Positions 43,355 to 53,819 of a stretch of DNA of 64,000 nt are shown in pieces; position 1 is the stretch's first letter; every line of letters starts with the position of its first letter. Where the stretch lies: positions 4,460,480 to 4,524,479 of the forward strand of contig OZ004593.1 of NCBI GenBank assembly GCA_963924555.1, read 5' to 3'. Below the pieces are notes generated by a model, which had not been told where the DNA came from, did not search any database, and worked only from the letters and a program-made list of their open reading frames with translations. The translations under genes and the position numbers were made by a program. The DNA is from Crambe crambe (taxonomy: Eukaryota > Porifera > Demospongiae > Poecilosclerida > Crambeidae).

Positions 43355-45266
43355 TTGTTCAAACGGCTGCAAAAGATTTTATTGTGTCTTTCTCATAAGA
43401 GAACTATTGCTTATGTTGATGCACTTGGCAAGGACCATGATCATAAAGTATGTACCTGGAAGAAGAAGCTTGAGAATGCAGATATGGGACCAATTATTGC
43501 AGGTATAATGCAGTTATTATGGCAATTATGGCTATTATAGTAATATTTATAGAAGTGTCGTCATTGCCACATGGTAATGCAGATAATTCATCTTCTGATA
43601 GCCCATCAGATTCAGGTGGTTCAACTTCGTGTACTGCCCCCGAGTTTCATCCCTGTCTTCTTTGTCGACCAATCAGTCTGACTCGTCTATAATGGATGTC
43701 CATTTTATATTCAGTGGTCTGGGTGATGGAGCATATGGAAACACAAATAACCATCCAACCTTCAAGATCATCGGAGATAATTTGGATAAATATACCTAAA
43801 CCTAGAGATATGAGGATAGATGCACAGGCACATATGCATCACTACTTCAATCTGTATGCAGTTCGTGACAGGCTCAAAACAGCTGATCACCCACCATCAC
43901 TTGATGTGGATGCCATTGAAGTCGAAAAAATACTTCCTACTGAATCTGATGTCAATCACCTTCTTTCCAGCTCCACAATTTTGGTATGTCGTGTTTTGAA
44001 GAAGCATATGAAATTCTTTTCCTCCTTTGGCTCTGGCTTAGAAAGGCACATTATGCATGTCTACTACCAAGAAATGTCACAAAAGTCAGAAATTGTAAGT
44101 TATTTTATTAGCTTTTGCTATTAAATTATGCATATACTATTATCATTAATTTTTAAAGCAATATTTAACTTCGTCTTTAGGTACCTTTGGGGATACTGTT
44201 AAAGAGTGAAAATAGCCATGAAGACATGATTTCCATACTTGAACATCTACATAAGTATGTTCCTTTGCATACCTCAAGCAATACTGTGACAAACCCCCGT
44301 ACATTAACAAAAGTGACATCAATCACCGATCATTTTTACCGAATCCTTTTTGGTGGTGATTTGCTCACTGCAAAGAGGGCAAGAAGTGCACAAAGTACTC
44401 GTGAAATTTCAAACAGAGGGTTAGATCGCTTGGAAGGACTGGTGCCCACAGTTGAGGATTGGCATGCTAAGATGTGTTTCATTTGTGTAATGGGAAGCAA
44501 TTCTGTTCCTCGGATTGGAAAGAGCATTGGGGAGTTGATCAAAGTATTTTCTCAGTATGACCAGACTAATGAGAAGTTATGGCATGAGTATCATATACTC
44601 CGCAGTTCATATTCATTTACTGATAAGTGGTCTGAATTCCTAACTGCCTATGGCTTATCAGTGGAGCCTTTATTTTATTAACAGATATCTGTGAAAATAC
44701 TCACCTCCCTAATAGAGCAAAATTTTTCAATAAGTGGTGCAGAAGAGATTCTAAGTGATGAAGTAATGACATATGAGGAAGAGAATGCCGTAAGATATGT
44801 TGGAGGTTATATAATCAGATCTATAAGGAAAGACTGCATGCATGACAAGGACATTTTAGTTGAACTTAATCATCTGTGTAACAATGACGACAACAGTGAA
44901 CCCTCAGAATCTGAAGAGTGGATGTGTTCAATTGACAGAGGTGGTCTAATACGAATAGGAGATGGGCTACACCAGACTCTATGTTGCATTGAATACAGAA
45001 TACGCCACCATTTTAGCACTGCCAATAATCCTAACACTGAACACACAGTTAGTGTTAAAGCGGTCGTTGATGATATACTTGACGATTGTGATGTACAATT
45101 TCATTGTTGCCTAGCATGTTATGACATGGACCAATCAGTCTCTGATACATTGTTAAAAACAATAGTGTCAAAGTGGGTGACTATTAGAGGATTTTCTTTT
45201 GCCAAGTCTATACTGGAACGTTATAAACAGATTCCAAAAAAACAACACAAAAGACAAAGCCATTAA
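43355..45266 (+). pseudogene. DUF6589 protein gene, nearly intact, joined to a VRYVGGYI module
   Basis: Exons by consensus: 43355-43501 (RTIAYVDALGKDHDHKVCTW), 43690-44094 (IIGDNLDKY, then after a one- or two-base shift KPRDMRIDAQAHMHHYFNLY and VRDRL), 44182-45266 after TTTAG. The last reads HFYRILFGGDLLTAKRARSA, LEGLVPTVEDWHAKMCF, then LWHEYHILRSSYSFTDKWSE. One in-frame TAA (44679-44681) precedes SVKILTSLIEQNFS, ENAVRYVGGYIIRSIRKD and the natural stop at 45264-45266. It carries the first half of DUF6589 but not the CDLHMEHLNR half seen at 33954. Two lesions make it just dead, unless the TAA lies in a tiny intron. A poly-A signal AATAAA lies near 45524. Confidence 0.72.
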
Positions 45267-46640
45267 GGTCAACATTATCTACATAATAGCTATCATTTAA
45301 AGAGAACAATGAAGATTATTATTATTCATAATATTATTTGAAGTGGTTGCATGTCAAGGTTATTGAGATCTATTTTTGTGTGTGGTTGTTACATCGTCTC
45401 TTTGGAAGAGGTTGCATATCAATGTCCTCTACATGGCTACTAGGATTGGTTAAATTGTCTTCAGATATGTGTGTATCGTGCAATTTATCATAGAAGGCAA
45501 CCTTTTTACCTGAAAACCAAAATAAAGGGTATTGTAGTCATCAAAAGCAAAAATGCATGCACTTACCATGGGGGTCTGTGAAAATGCCTTTGTGTGCTTT
45601 GATTAGAGGAGTGAATCTTTTATTATCAATTCCAGTGCAGAAATTTAACTTCTTTATTGTAGATATTATCATAAGCAGATTAGATAACGAGTGTATAATA
45701 GTTGGTAAAATATTGAATTCCGAAAGACATTGATCGTCATAATTGCTGTAACAGAGCTTCCTGAACTTTTAAATTTGCATAAGTGCAGCATATCATCATT
45801 TATCACAGACAATAGCACTGTGCTGTCTTTTGGCATTAGAATAGTTTTTCCTAACACAAAGCTTAAACTTTCTTCGACTCATAACTATTATTCAATTATA
45901 ATAGTAATGGTCATTTTAAAGAAAGTGTAACAAACTAACATATTTCTCTAGCATCAAAAGCTTGTTACAGGTACATATGGTAAGCATTGCTCTACCACTT
46001 TCAGTAGAGTGGTAAGCATTTTAGCTAATAGTAATGTAGGAAGTGTTACTACAGTTGAACTGGTTTTTTAATCCAAATTGTTCACTCTGCTGAATGTAAT
46101 AGTGTTATACGACTTAAAATATAGTTAAGTACATGTAAGAAACTATTCTCCAGCTAATTTTCATTGTCATTACTGTTCACTGTGAGTTCTAGGCAGGTTA
46201 ATATTACTAACATGCAAAAAAGTAGCCATTTTCACAGTAACTAGAGTTTATGAACTATTTCTGCCACTCTTTCATGTAAAAGCTTTACATAGTTACCTTA
46301 CTAATCCACCGCAGGAACTATTTCTCCTCAGGAGATGAACTTTGGATGTTTAGAATACGTGAAATTCGCCAAAAGAAGAAACTAACTTCTCTAGGAAACC
46401 TCGGACAAGGATAAATTACGTTGCCATGTGCGGATGCGGGGGCGGGTTTCCAATCCCGTACACGTAGTTTATAGTATCTATGGCAAAATAAACGGGGAAA
46501 AAAGGATGTCAAGTGACTGAGGGAGGCTACTCAGGTGTAACATAAAAATGATTTATAACAAGTGATAAGTCAGGTTCTGATGATGACAGAGCAGAGAGGA
46601 TCCTGTCCACATTCATGAGGGAGGAGTGAGTTGTGATATA
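45267..46640. other. Long stretch without recognised genes
   Basis: AT-rich. Small open frames at 45669-45930 overlap on both strands. A minus-strand frame 46318-46512 (RLFCHRYYKLRVRDWKPAPA) reads like protein but is unassigned. Confidence 0.3.
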
Positions 46641-46644
46641 GTGT

Positions 46645-47055
46645 TCAAAGTACGAATTGCCCTCCAAATCTGACATCACATCGAGGGCAAGGGCTGGAAC
46701 CATATGAGGGCCTGGTCAGCTCCCTATACAGGTTCTGTAAGGCAGTGGTGCCGGCTGTGCCTCTATCCAGGGCTGTGTCCCAGAGTTTTATCCAGCTAGA
46801 CTCCTTAGCAACCGCAGCTGCTATTCTGGTACTCGTGTGCTCTTGACAGGATGATAGTAGCAGTTCCATGTCTCTATTAGTCACTTCACTCTTCAGCTCA
46901 GCTGTAGAACACATCATCCCTAGGGTCTTCTTCACCAAACCATCCAAACTCAGACGAGATTCAAGGAACTGGGACCCCTCTACGATCTGAAGTGGAACTT
47001 CACTGGGTGTGTCTCCCATGAGATGAGTGAGAAATAGATGACCGAGGGACTCTTC
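46645..47055 (-). pseudogene. C-terminal module of a DUF6589-associated family
   Basis: The minus-strand frame reads NEESLGHLFLTHLMGDTPSE, LSLDGLVKKTLGMMCSTAEL, SSWIKLWDTALDRGTAGTTA, LQNLYRELTRPSYGSSPCPR with CD. The SW-x-x-LWD-x-ALD-x-G-x-x-GT-AL segment closing with a CP-x-C pair is one I associate with uncharacterised repetitive proteins of sponges. The frame is open over 130 codons. The matching N-terminal parts may be the minus-strand fragment at 47321-47527. Confidence 0.4.
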
Positions 47056-47320
47056 ATTTGTGGATGCACGTTGAGGCCAAGTGGTGCTTCAATCTCTTGC
47101 AAATATGGCATCCACAACATGAAGTGTAGCTATACTTTTGCCGGACATAACCATAACGCAAAGGCTACAACCCCAGAACTCAGCAAACTAGTTCAGTGAT
47201 GATTGTAGCAAAATATAACCCACAGATCCTGATTGTCCTGCACTTACTGTCTTAGTTTGGGTCCAAATTGTAGCACGAGGAGTAGGAACAAGACCAAGAT
47301 TTGCTCACTTTTCTTCACTG

Positions 47321-47527
47321 TTACAGCACTCCTTTTACCAGTTCCTCGAAGCAGTAGCCATAAATATACTGAATACCCTCCTTAGAAACAGTATTCCCTG
47401 TTAAAGGGAAGCGAAATGTCTTGAGAGAGCGCTTTTCCAGCTGGTACCTACGTTGAGCCATTTTTGTAACTACGCCCACTTTAATTTTATTAATATTTAT
47501 AATCATCATAAAGAAGGCTAGAGACAT
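47321..47527 (-). pseudogene. Fragment with GIQYIYGYCFEEL module
   Basis: SKEGIQYIYGYCFEELVKGV at the C-terminal end parallels GIRYMAGYIASKL (33030) and AVRYVGGYIIRSI (43355). It probably belongs with 46645-47055 as remains of one minus-strand gene; about 270 bases between them are degraded. Confidence 0.4.
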
Positions 47528-47740
47528 AGCCGAAATGTTGGTTAAAAAAAAGAGAATTTTTTAAGCTGAATATAAAAGAGAAAAATACATGAAGTTTAAA
47601 ATGTCAGCTGATAATGGAACTATATTATTTGAGCAAAAGTATGTTTTGAATAATAACATCCTTTGTAGTCATCTAGGAATGAACAAACAAAAGTAGTAAC
47701 AGTTGTCAAATAAGCGGATTAATTTTACCTGTTGTGCAGA

Positions 47741-48006
47741 AACACCTTGCAAATACTATAGGCGTATGCATATGTGGTTCCCCTCACTATTCTCATCAAT
47801 ATCCTTCTGGCTCGAATAAAGTCAGATCATCATCTCTTCAACCATCTCATGCTGCTGAATCCACAGGCTTTGTTAAACCAGAGTCTCCTATAAGCATTCC
47901 CTCATCCTCTTCCAGCCTAGACTTTCCACCTACCTATAATAGTATGATTTCACAGATTAAGGGTGCCGATACATCCCGCCCACGCATGGTTGCTATGGAA
48001 GAATAG
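47741..48006 (+). CDS. Hypothetical exon, Ser/Pro-rich with PPTYNS motif
   Basis: A pyrimidine-rich acceptor (tgttgtgcag) precedes the frame, which ends at a stop at 48004-48006. It is Ser-rich (SSSSSLDFPPTYNSMISQIK). PPxY-type motifs bind WW domains and occur in cytoplasmic tails. It lies about 0.75 kb upstream of the kinase-like exons and might belong to the same gene; that is speculative. Confidence 0.3.
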
Positions 48007-48762
48007 CTTTAAAACTATTTGCCTTAGATATTTCTATCAAAATTACGACGAGTTTTTGTTGATTTGTATTTTACTTTTCTATATATCCACACAAGACCAT
48101 GCATTCTGGAAGTTCTAGAATAGATATCAACTAAAACAAATCGTAACTTTTTAGACCTTACCTTGTAGTTATTGTACGCAAAATATTGGCTCATTCCCAT
48201 GCTTGGTTCCTGAGTTGCCGTGATTTGTCTTTTAATCATGCTAGCATGGATTTTAGATGTGCCAGAGCAGCTGCTACTATTGTGGTTTACTATCTGTTAT
48301 TTTAGCACGGTAGTGTTTGTGGTTAATTAGTGCTTATAGTAGCACATGCCTCGGTTACTATGTATTGGCACCCTTAAAGTGTATCTATGAATGGAATCTC
48401 CTCAAAAATTTAGGGAAAACTGTGAGAAAATGTAAGGCGGTTGGTGCTAAGACTCAGAGATCTAAAAGAATTTTAGGTAAGTTCATGGAAGTGTATTGAA
48501 TTTAAACATCATCACTCTACATAGATACCGACTCATCAGGTGATTCTCCATTACCAAACGGGGAAAGTTAGGTATGGCTAGACTAGCAATTAAGAATCTA
48601 GTGGTCATCATACAATTTTCTTCGATAGCTGGTGTGAAGAAAGACCTTCATAGGGCTTGTAGAAATCCAAGGCCTTCCATCAAGTCAGGTATGTCAGTCT
48701 GAGTGTTGAAAATGATATTTAGATCAAGGCATCATATTCCTAGGGAACTGTATGGAATACGA
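48007..48762. other. Intron-like or non-coding stretch before the kinase exons
   Basis: A plus-strand frame 48317-48499 ends in a basic segment (KNLGKTVRKCKAVGAKTQRS); no domain recognised. Confidence 0.3.
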
Positions 48763-48763
48763 T

Positions 48764-49652
48764 GCTGCAGAGCTCTCCTCAGCTACACAAAATTATTGTA
48801 GGCATAACTTCCTTGGAAGAGGAGGATATGGAAGTGTGTATAAAGGATGTCAGCATTGACTCGGTAAATTATTAATACCCCCCTCTCCCCTCTTCTACCA
48901 CACACTGCATTGAAATTTATAACTCCTTTAGCTTTCGCCATCCAAACATCTTACAATTGTGTGGGTTTTTCCCTAAGCCTCCTTGTTTGGTATATGAATA
49001 TATGCCACAAGGTAGCTTACATGACTGGCTACACAAACACAAGGTATTTTCAATTCACTAGTTAATTTTGCTAATCAATTTGCAGGAAGGTGAGGAGCAT
49101 CTTAAATGGAAAAGCAGAATTGGTATTTTGAAGGGAACATGTAAAGGGATGGTGTACCTTCACAGTGCCAAGCCCCCAATGATCCATCAAGATATCAAGT
49201 CGTAAGTAATTTGTTTTTAAGGATGGATGTGCTATTGTAATTATGGTTTGTTGCATGGTAGAACAAATATTCTACTTGACTCAGGAATGAATGCAAAGTT
49301 AGATGACTTTGGGTTCTCAATGGAGCTTCCACAGCTGTCTCACGGCAAAACTATGTTTTTTGCTCCCTTTATTACTCAGTCTGAGGGGTATTACCCTTCA
49401 GAGGTAACCTCAGGTCACTTTAGCGACAGGAGTGATGTGTACTGCTTTGGGGTTGTAAGTTTGATGTTTGGTTCTACTCATCCCATCTCTCTCTCTCTCT
49501 CCCCATCACCATTCACAAAAAAGGTTGTAGTTGAAATATATACTGCCAAGAAGTCTTCGATCAAACCAGAAGTGACAAAAAACTGGCAAGTCTACTTGAA
49601 TAACCTGGACCACTTACATATTAATTCTATGATATTCAAAAACAATGTCTAA
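48764..49652 (+). pseudogene. Pelle/IRAK- or RLK-like protein kinase, catalytic-lysine exon missing
   Basis: Exon pieces: 48764-48845 (AELSSATQNYC, then NFLGRGGYGSVYKG, the Gly-rich loop, then a stop), 48932-49043 (FRHPNILQLCGFFPKPPCLV, YEYMPQGSLHDWL), 49086-49201 (IGILKGTCKGMVYLHSAK, IHQDIKS), 49262-49454 (TNILLDSG, LDDFGFSMELP, SDVYCFGVV), 49524-49652 (EIYTAKKSS). All later introns are short with GT-AG borders and in phase. The exon with VAVK and helix C is absent: only about 60 bases separate the first two pieces. The HRD motif is HQD and DFG is kept. A catalytically active kinase is unlikely. The closest family is the Pelle/IRAK/plant-receptor-kinase group. Confidence 0.75.
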
Positions 49653-49974
49653 GAAGTCACAGCAGGCATCCTACATCATTGGAGGTGAATTATAATAATT
49701 TAGCTATTTTAGGTTCACCTTGACACTGTTTACATTGTTGTGTAGAATTCAGCAGAAGACATTGAATAGCTAATAACTGTTGTGTCATAGTACTGGCTTA
49801 TTGACTTGAGATAATTATAGTTCCTGTGCGTTAAAAGAGTATTCCATCTGCCCAGTCTTTAAATTCAGTAGGGTATGGAAGCCGAGAAGTGCAATTTTTA
49901 TGCATTTTGACTTTTTGCTCCGACTGGTCGGAGGCGGGATCGGAGATGGTGCGGTATGGTGGCCCTCAGTGTCA
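49653..49974. other. Stretch without recognised genes
   Basis: Nothing recognised; 49920-49974 becomes GC-rich before the minisatellite. Confidence 0.3.
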
Positions 49975-50100
49975 TCCTGCGCGAGAATACTATTCCGAGA
50001 ATCCGGGATTGCTATCCCGTGAATTCGGGATATTTTCTGAGAGTCCGGGAAGTTTTTCCGAGAGTCCGGGTAGCCTCTGCGAGAATCCGATTCCGGGATC
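49975..50100 (+). repeat. GC-rich minisatellite, unit about 20 bp
   Basis: Five to six imperfect units of gagagtccgggaagtttttc. In one frame it encodes SESPGSFSESPGSLCENP. It ends at a ctagctagcgcgcgcctagc-type palindromic region. Confidence 0.7.
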
Positions 50101-50140
50101 TAGCTAGCGCGCGCCTAGCTAGCAGATACAGGAACGAGGT

Positions 50141-50581
50141 ATGTTTAATGGATGGCAAGTTTTACATAATATAATTGGAGACCCTATAAATGCATGGATT
50201 AAAGAGAAGGTATTATGTACTGTTAATAAGTTAAGTAAATACCCAGATCAAGACTTCGAAAAATACAGTGTATCCTGGATAAGATGCCAATTTAGAAGGC
50301 TGGGTCTACAGAGAAAAACTGAAATATCACATGTTTATATTTAGTGTGCTCACTACATAAGCTGCTGTAGACACACTGTCATGGAGCTTCTCAGAACACT
50401 TGACCCTGTTGGGATTAGTTCAAGGTCAAATAAGAGGTTCAAAAGACGCATATATCACAGCAAAGTAAGCAGTATATCAACTTTGGGCCTTTGGCACAAT
50501 TTGAATGCAATCACAGGACCCTAGATGCATATGAGAAACTTAATCATTTTGGATTCACAATCCATGGCTGTATCGACGGGT
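50141..50581 (+). pseudogene. Integrase-core-type transposon protein relic
   Basis: A first open piece (50141-50344) ends VSWIRCQFRRLGLQRK, then a frame change and RTLDPVGISSRSNKRFKRRI, a degraded LWH block (start of the DDE core), and AYEKLNHFGFTIHGCIDG followed by a donor GTAAGTATTG. The order R-x-x-LGL-x-R, LDP-x-G, RR-x-Y, LWH-x-DG, F-x-IHG-x-IDG is that of invertebrate 'integrase core' proteins. The conserved Asp after LWH is lost here. The remaining catalytic residues are not found downstream. Confidence 0.6.
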
Positions 50582-51039
50582 AAGTATTGTATTGTAAGGT
50601 TCAGCAATGGTTGTTCAGCTTTTCACGCAAAATACTGTGGCTTAAGCTGGCTCCCAGTAACCACCGCCCTGATGTGGTCTTGGTCTACTACTTGGAAGCT
50701 GTTGTAATCAAAGAAGTGTAGAGATTTGACTGAGCATCGATTCTCACTTGTCAATGTTATCTCCTACTATTTTAAAAGTCACTTGCTGTATTTACTTACC
50801 TGAACAGGTACAAGGCTAGAATAGAGTAAAATCTGCTGATTTCTATATTGAAGCACACACACCAACAATTGCAGTTTCACTGACACAATACGACCTTCCT
50901 CTCTTTGATGCTGTCTTCCGTTTCCTCATACACAATTGAACCATGTTATGATGGTTATGATGAATAATTTCATCTAAGAAAATGGAGAGGTGAAGGAGAT
51001 TGAAATTGTTACTATCTATAGAAGAGTGATAGAAATGCA

Positions 51040-51208
51040 AAAGAAGTATGTCCACAGGATGTATGCAGGATGAAATGGGAGAAAATAAACGATCATGGTG
51101 GGTGCAGTGCATTGAATGTGAACAATGGTACCACATTAGATGTGTCAAGATTACTAAAAAGGAGGCTGAGGAACATGATTTTACATGCCTTAAATGTACT
51201 GAAGTTTA
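51040..51208 (+). CDS. PHD-finger C-terminal exon
   Basis: The frame reads WWVQCIECEQWYHIRCVKIT, then EAEEHDFTCLKCTEV and a TAA stop. This is the second half of a PHD finger (W-x-QC-x-x-C-x-x-W-H-x-x-C ... C-x-x-C), usually a histone-tail reader or found at the end of integrase-type element proteins. The first Cys pair is not clear (CKRSMSTGC upstream). It lies 460 bases after the integrase relic on the same strand and may be its last exon. Confidence 0.6.
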
Positions 51209-51348
51209 ATTCTCTACACTTTCATTATATCCTCTGACCTGCGATGCAGTTACTATGTCTTTGTGGTTTTAATCACCTACAGTATGTCATCAATATAACC
51301 ATAATTAACCATGAATAACCAGCAATATACCATGCATAACCATGATTA

Positions 51349-51606
51349 AGTAGCGAAGGGCGAACCTCACCTCTCGGAGGACTCGTTGATGGAGTGCTGC
51401 ATCCTCGGTGCTACCCAGAACCAGAATAAATAGTTCAACAGTATCATCTGGAACCGTTGTCCAAAGATAGACTTTGCATCTGTTGCAGTGGTGGAGATGT
51501 GTGTGGACTTTGTGGTCATTACATTCAATTCTAGGATGGGGGCACTGAGAGGGGTCTTGAAACGACTCCACTATCACTGCGGGCCAACGACATCCAACTT
51601 TCTTGA
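51349..51606 (+). pseudogene. 258-bp copy of a dead Kolobok-type transposase segment
   Basis: Differs from 63609-63866 at only six of 258 positions and carries the same in-frame TAG inside the LGATQNQN-K-stop-FN motif. Flanks differ abruptly on both sides; the left flank is an imperfect tandem of aaccatgaata (51295-51348). Confidence 0.85.
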
Positions 51607-51699
51607 ACCTACAGGTCTGGAGCTTTTTAATTTTCTTTTTCATGCGTCAGGACAGTCCTGGTATTTAAACAGTTTTTGCTCATATAATTAAGATTTTCT

Positions 51700-52850
51700 C
51701 TTGCATTTACAAAAGCTTCCAGATCTTACTGAAGTAAGTGAGAAAACATGGTAAGAATCTGTAACCAGATGGAAAGAGGAGTGAATACAGCAAAGATAAA
51801 AGCAGATGAAATGCATGAGGAATTGAAGAAGTCTGATGATTTTAGTGGTGATGGCGTACAAACCCCACAGGGCATTGCTGGTGCCATTCCAACAATGGTT
51901 TGATCATCAGACAGAAAATAATACCAGAAGGGCTGGCCATGGTTGATAAGGAGTAATCTCACATTTCTTTCTCATCTGCAAGGATTATGAGAAGGCTTAT
52001 AGAGAAGGACATACACGTAACACTGTAGATACTAAAATTAGGGAATACAAATCATAATGTAGAGTACAAGATAAACATTTAATGTAACATTAGACATCAT
52101 TGTATATTCAAACTATACACTAGTCAAATATTTTTTTAAAACATTAATACAACTATATAAAAATTTCTAATTTTTTTTTTTTTTGAGGATTGCTAATTAA
52201 CTTCACTGGAAACAAGAAAGGACTCAAGAACTTACTGTATATATATTACTGTATATAATGTGTAATGTAACATTACTTATTATACCAGAGTTAGAGGAAG
52301 GGGTTCTAAAATAGCAAGCAATAATAGACTATAAAACATACACCCAATGTATCAATCAAAGTACGTCTTTGTAAATGTAGTTTGTGGGAATATTTGCGTT
52401 TAGATGGAAGAGATAAAGATAAAGTTGAAAAGAGTTGAGTTTCATCGTTAGAATGCACATTATTTTGTGATGGACTTACATTTCATTTCAAGAGCTCTGA
52501 GATAAGAAGAAAGGGTCATTTGATTTGGGTGATATTAAAGTACACCGCCACAAGAACCTATGAGGACTATCATAATGATACACATCCAGCGATCATAAAT
52601 TTGATTGTTTGTTGAATTCAAGGTGGAGTAGTTTGTGTGATGGTCAGATGTTTTCTAGTGATTTCAATTCAACTGACAGGGGAAGTATCATCAAAGCCAT
52701 GTATACAGGAGCAGAAAGAGGTGGAGGGGATGGAAAGGAGGAGTTGAAAGGGGAAGAGGTAGAGGGGTGGTAGGAGCTGAAATTGGGACAGAAGGAGGGG
52801 GAGCAGAAAGGGGAAAAGGAGAGGTGATAAGAAAGTAGGTTTATGATGAT
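51700..52850 (+). repeat. Duplicated block, copy 1 (other copy 59930-60900)
   Basis: Long segments agree closely in the same order, e.g. 51756-51900 with 60024-60170, and 52395-52620 with 60505-60730. Coding-like parts: NTAKIKADEMHEELKKSDDF, KDYEKAYREGHTRNTVDTKI, and a frame equal to the 60499 gene with losses. The end is a purine-rich Gly/Arg-type minisatellite (52720-52830). Confidence 0.75.
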
Positions 52851-52885
52851 TATACTTTTTGTATTTGTAACAGAGTGAAGATGTG

Positions 52886-53215
52886 CTCAGGTTAGGTTAT
52901 GTGTCAAACCTGGCCTTAGGGGTCCAGGTTTGTTACTTGAAGGATGCAGAGTGGTCCTTAGTATGCCCTGAGGGATGATGCCTAAGTTAACCTGGACAAT
53001 AATCCCTCGTGGGCTCTACCAGACCCCTCAAGGCCTTCCCGGCTATTTTCAGGGCCCTTCAGGCTAGGTCAATAACCTCAGGTTAGGTTATGTGTCAAAC
53101 CTGGCCTTAGGGGTCCAGGTTTGCTTCTTGGAGGATGCAGATAAGTCCTGAGGGATAACCAGTATGCCCTGAGGGATCAACCTGGTAAGTTCTCCCTCAT
53201 GATCTCTACCAGGCC
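52886..53215 (+). repeat. 191-bp period tandem duplication
   Basis: The first 47 bases of each unit (starting 52886 and 53077, ctcaggttaggttatgtgtc) are identical; the rest has small changes. It directly precedes the 53231 exon. A related sequence lies before the homologous exon at 22336. Confidence 0.8.
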
Positions 53216-53230
53216 AACCAGCAGAAGGAG

Positions 53231-53419
53231 ATGGCTGTAGACCTAAGCAAATTTCTGCACTTCTGCTCTCAGGACAGAATCGACATCACCAACGTAGCCA
53301 AGATGAAGTGCATCGAGGCTTACATAGATGAACTGCAGGGGGGGAGGATAGGGCCGAGTGGCATAATCTGCAAGCTGAATACGTTGTGCTTCGCACAGAC
53401 ATTTGTGATCCAACGGTAA
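53231..53419 (+). CDS. Recombinase-like first exon (MAVDLSKFL)
   Basis: ATG 53231; the frame reads MAVDLSKFLHFCSQDRIDIT, AYIDELQGGRIGPSGIICKL, NTLCFAQTFVIQR and meets a donor GTAAGA after 53417. The YI-x-x-L---G-I-PSGI---L--L segment resembles the N-terminal helical (SAM-like) domain of tyrosine recombinases carried by some invertebrate elements. The catalytic Arg-His-Arg-Tyr domain is not seen downstream. A second, broken copy is at 22336. Confidence 0.4.
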   Translation: MAVDLSKFLHFCSQDRIDITNVAKMKCIEAYIDELQGGRIGPSGIICKLNTLCFAQTFVIQR

Positions 53420-53591
53420 GATAAAACAAGAAAAGGTTATTTCCACTGACAGCCATTCACTTGTAATGACACGATCCTGTATAATAAACAAAGCAAAAGT
53501 TTATTATAAGGGCTGCATACATCAACCATCTCAACTAAAGCGAAGCCTCTTAATTCAGTTCATGGGCGAGGGGCACTGAAGAACGACTTTT

Positions 53592-53819
53592 TTGCGGCAT
53601 ACCTTAGACATATCCAGGAGGAGCTTTTTGAGGGCCAAGCGAACCGATTGGTCCCTAGGAGCAGAGTCTACTGGAGCAGTGGCCACCCTGAATGATCTAT
53701 TTTTTTGCACTGGATTAAAAGAGATACCACCAATGGGTCTTGAAGGAATATCGTTAGAGTATTTACCTGAAGGTCATATATATTCTCCCTGTTATTGCTG
53801 CTTGTTTTGGAATAATTAG
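53592..53819 (+). CDS. Hypothetical 75-residue open frame
   Basis: Reads STGAVATLNDLFFCTGLKEI then PPMGLEGISLEYLPEGHIYS and stops. Protein-like but unassigned. It lies between the recombinase-like exon and repeat copy C. Confidence 0.25.
   Translation: MRHTLDISRRSFLRAKRTDWSLGAESTGAVATLNDLFFCTGLKEIPPMGLEGISLEYLPEGHIYSPCYCCLFWNN

Noticed and set aside
51305..51643. 112-residue minus-strand frame, repeated at 63634-63972
   Set aside because: It is the antisense of the plus-strand Kolobok-type segment LGATQNQN...; its conservation only reflects the duplicated DNA.
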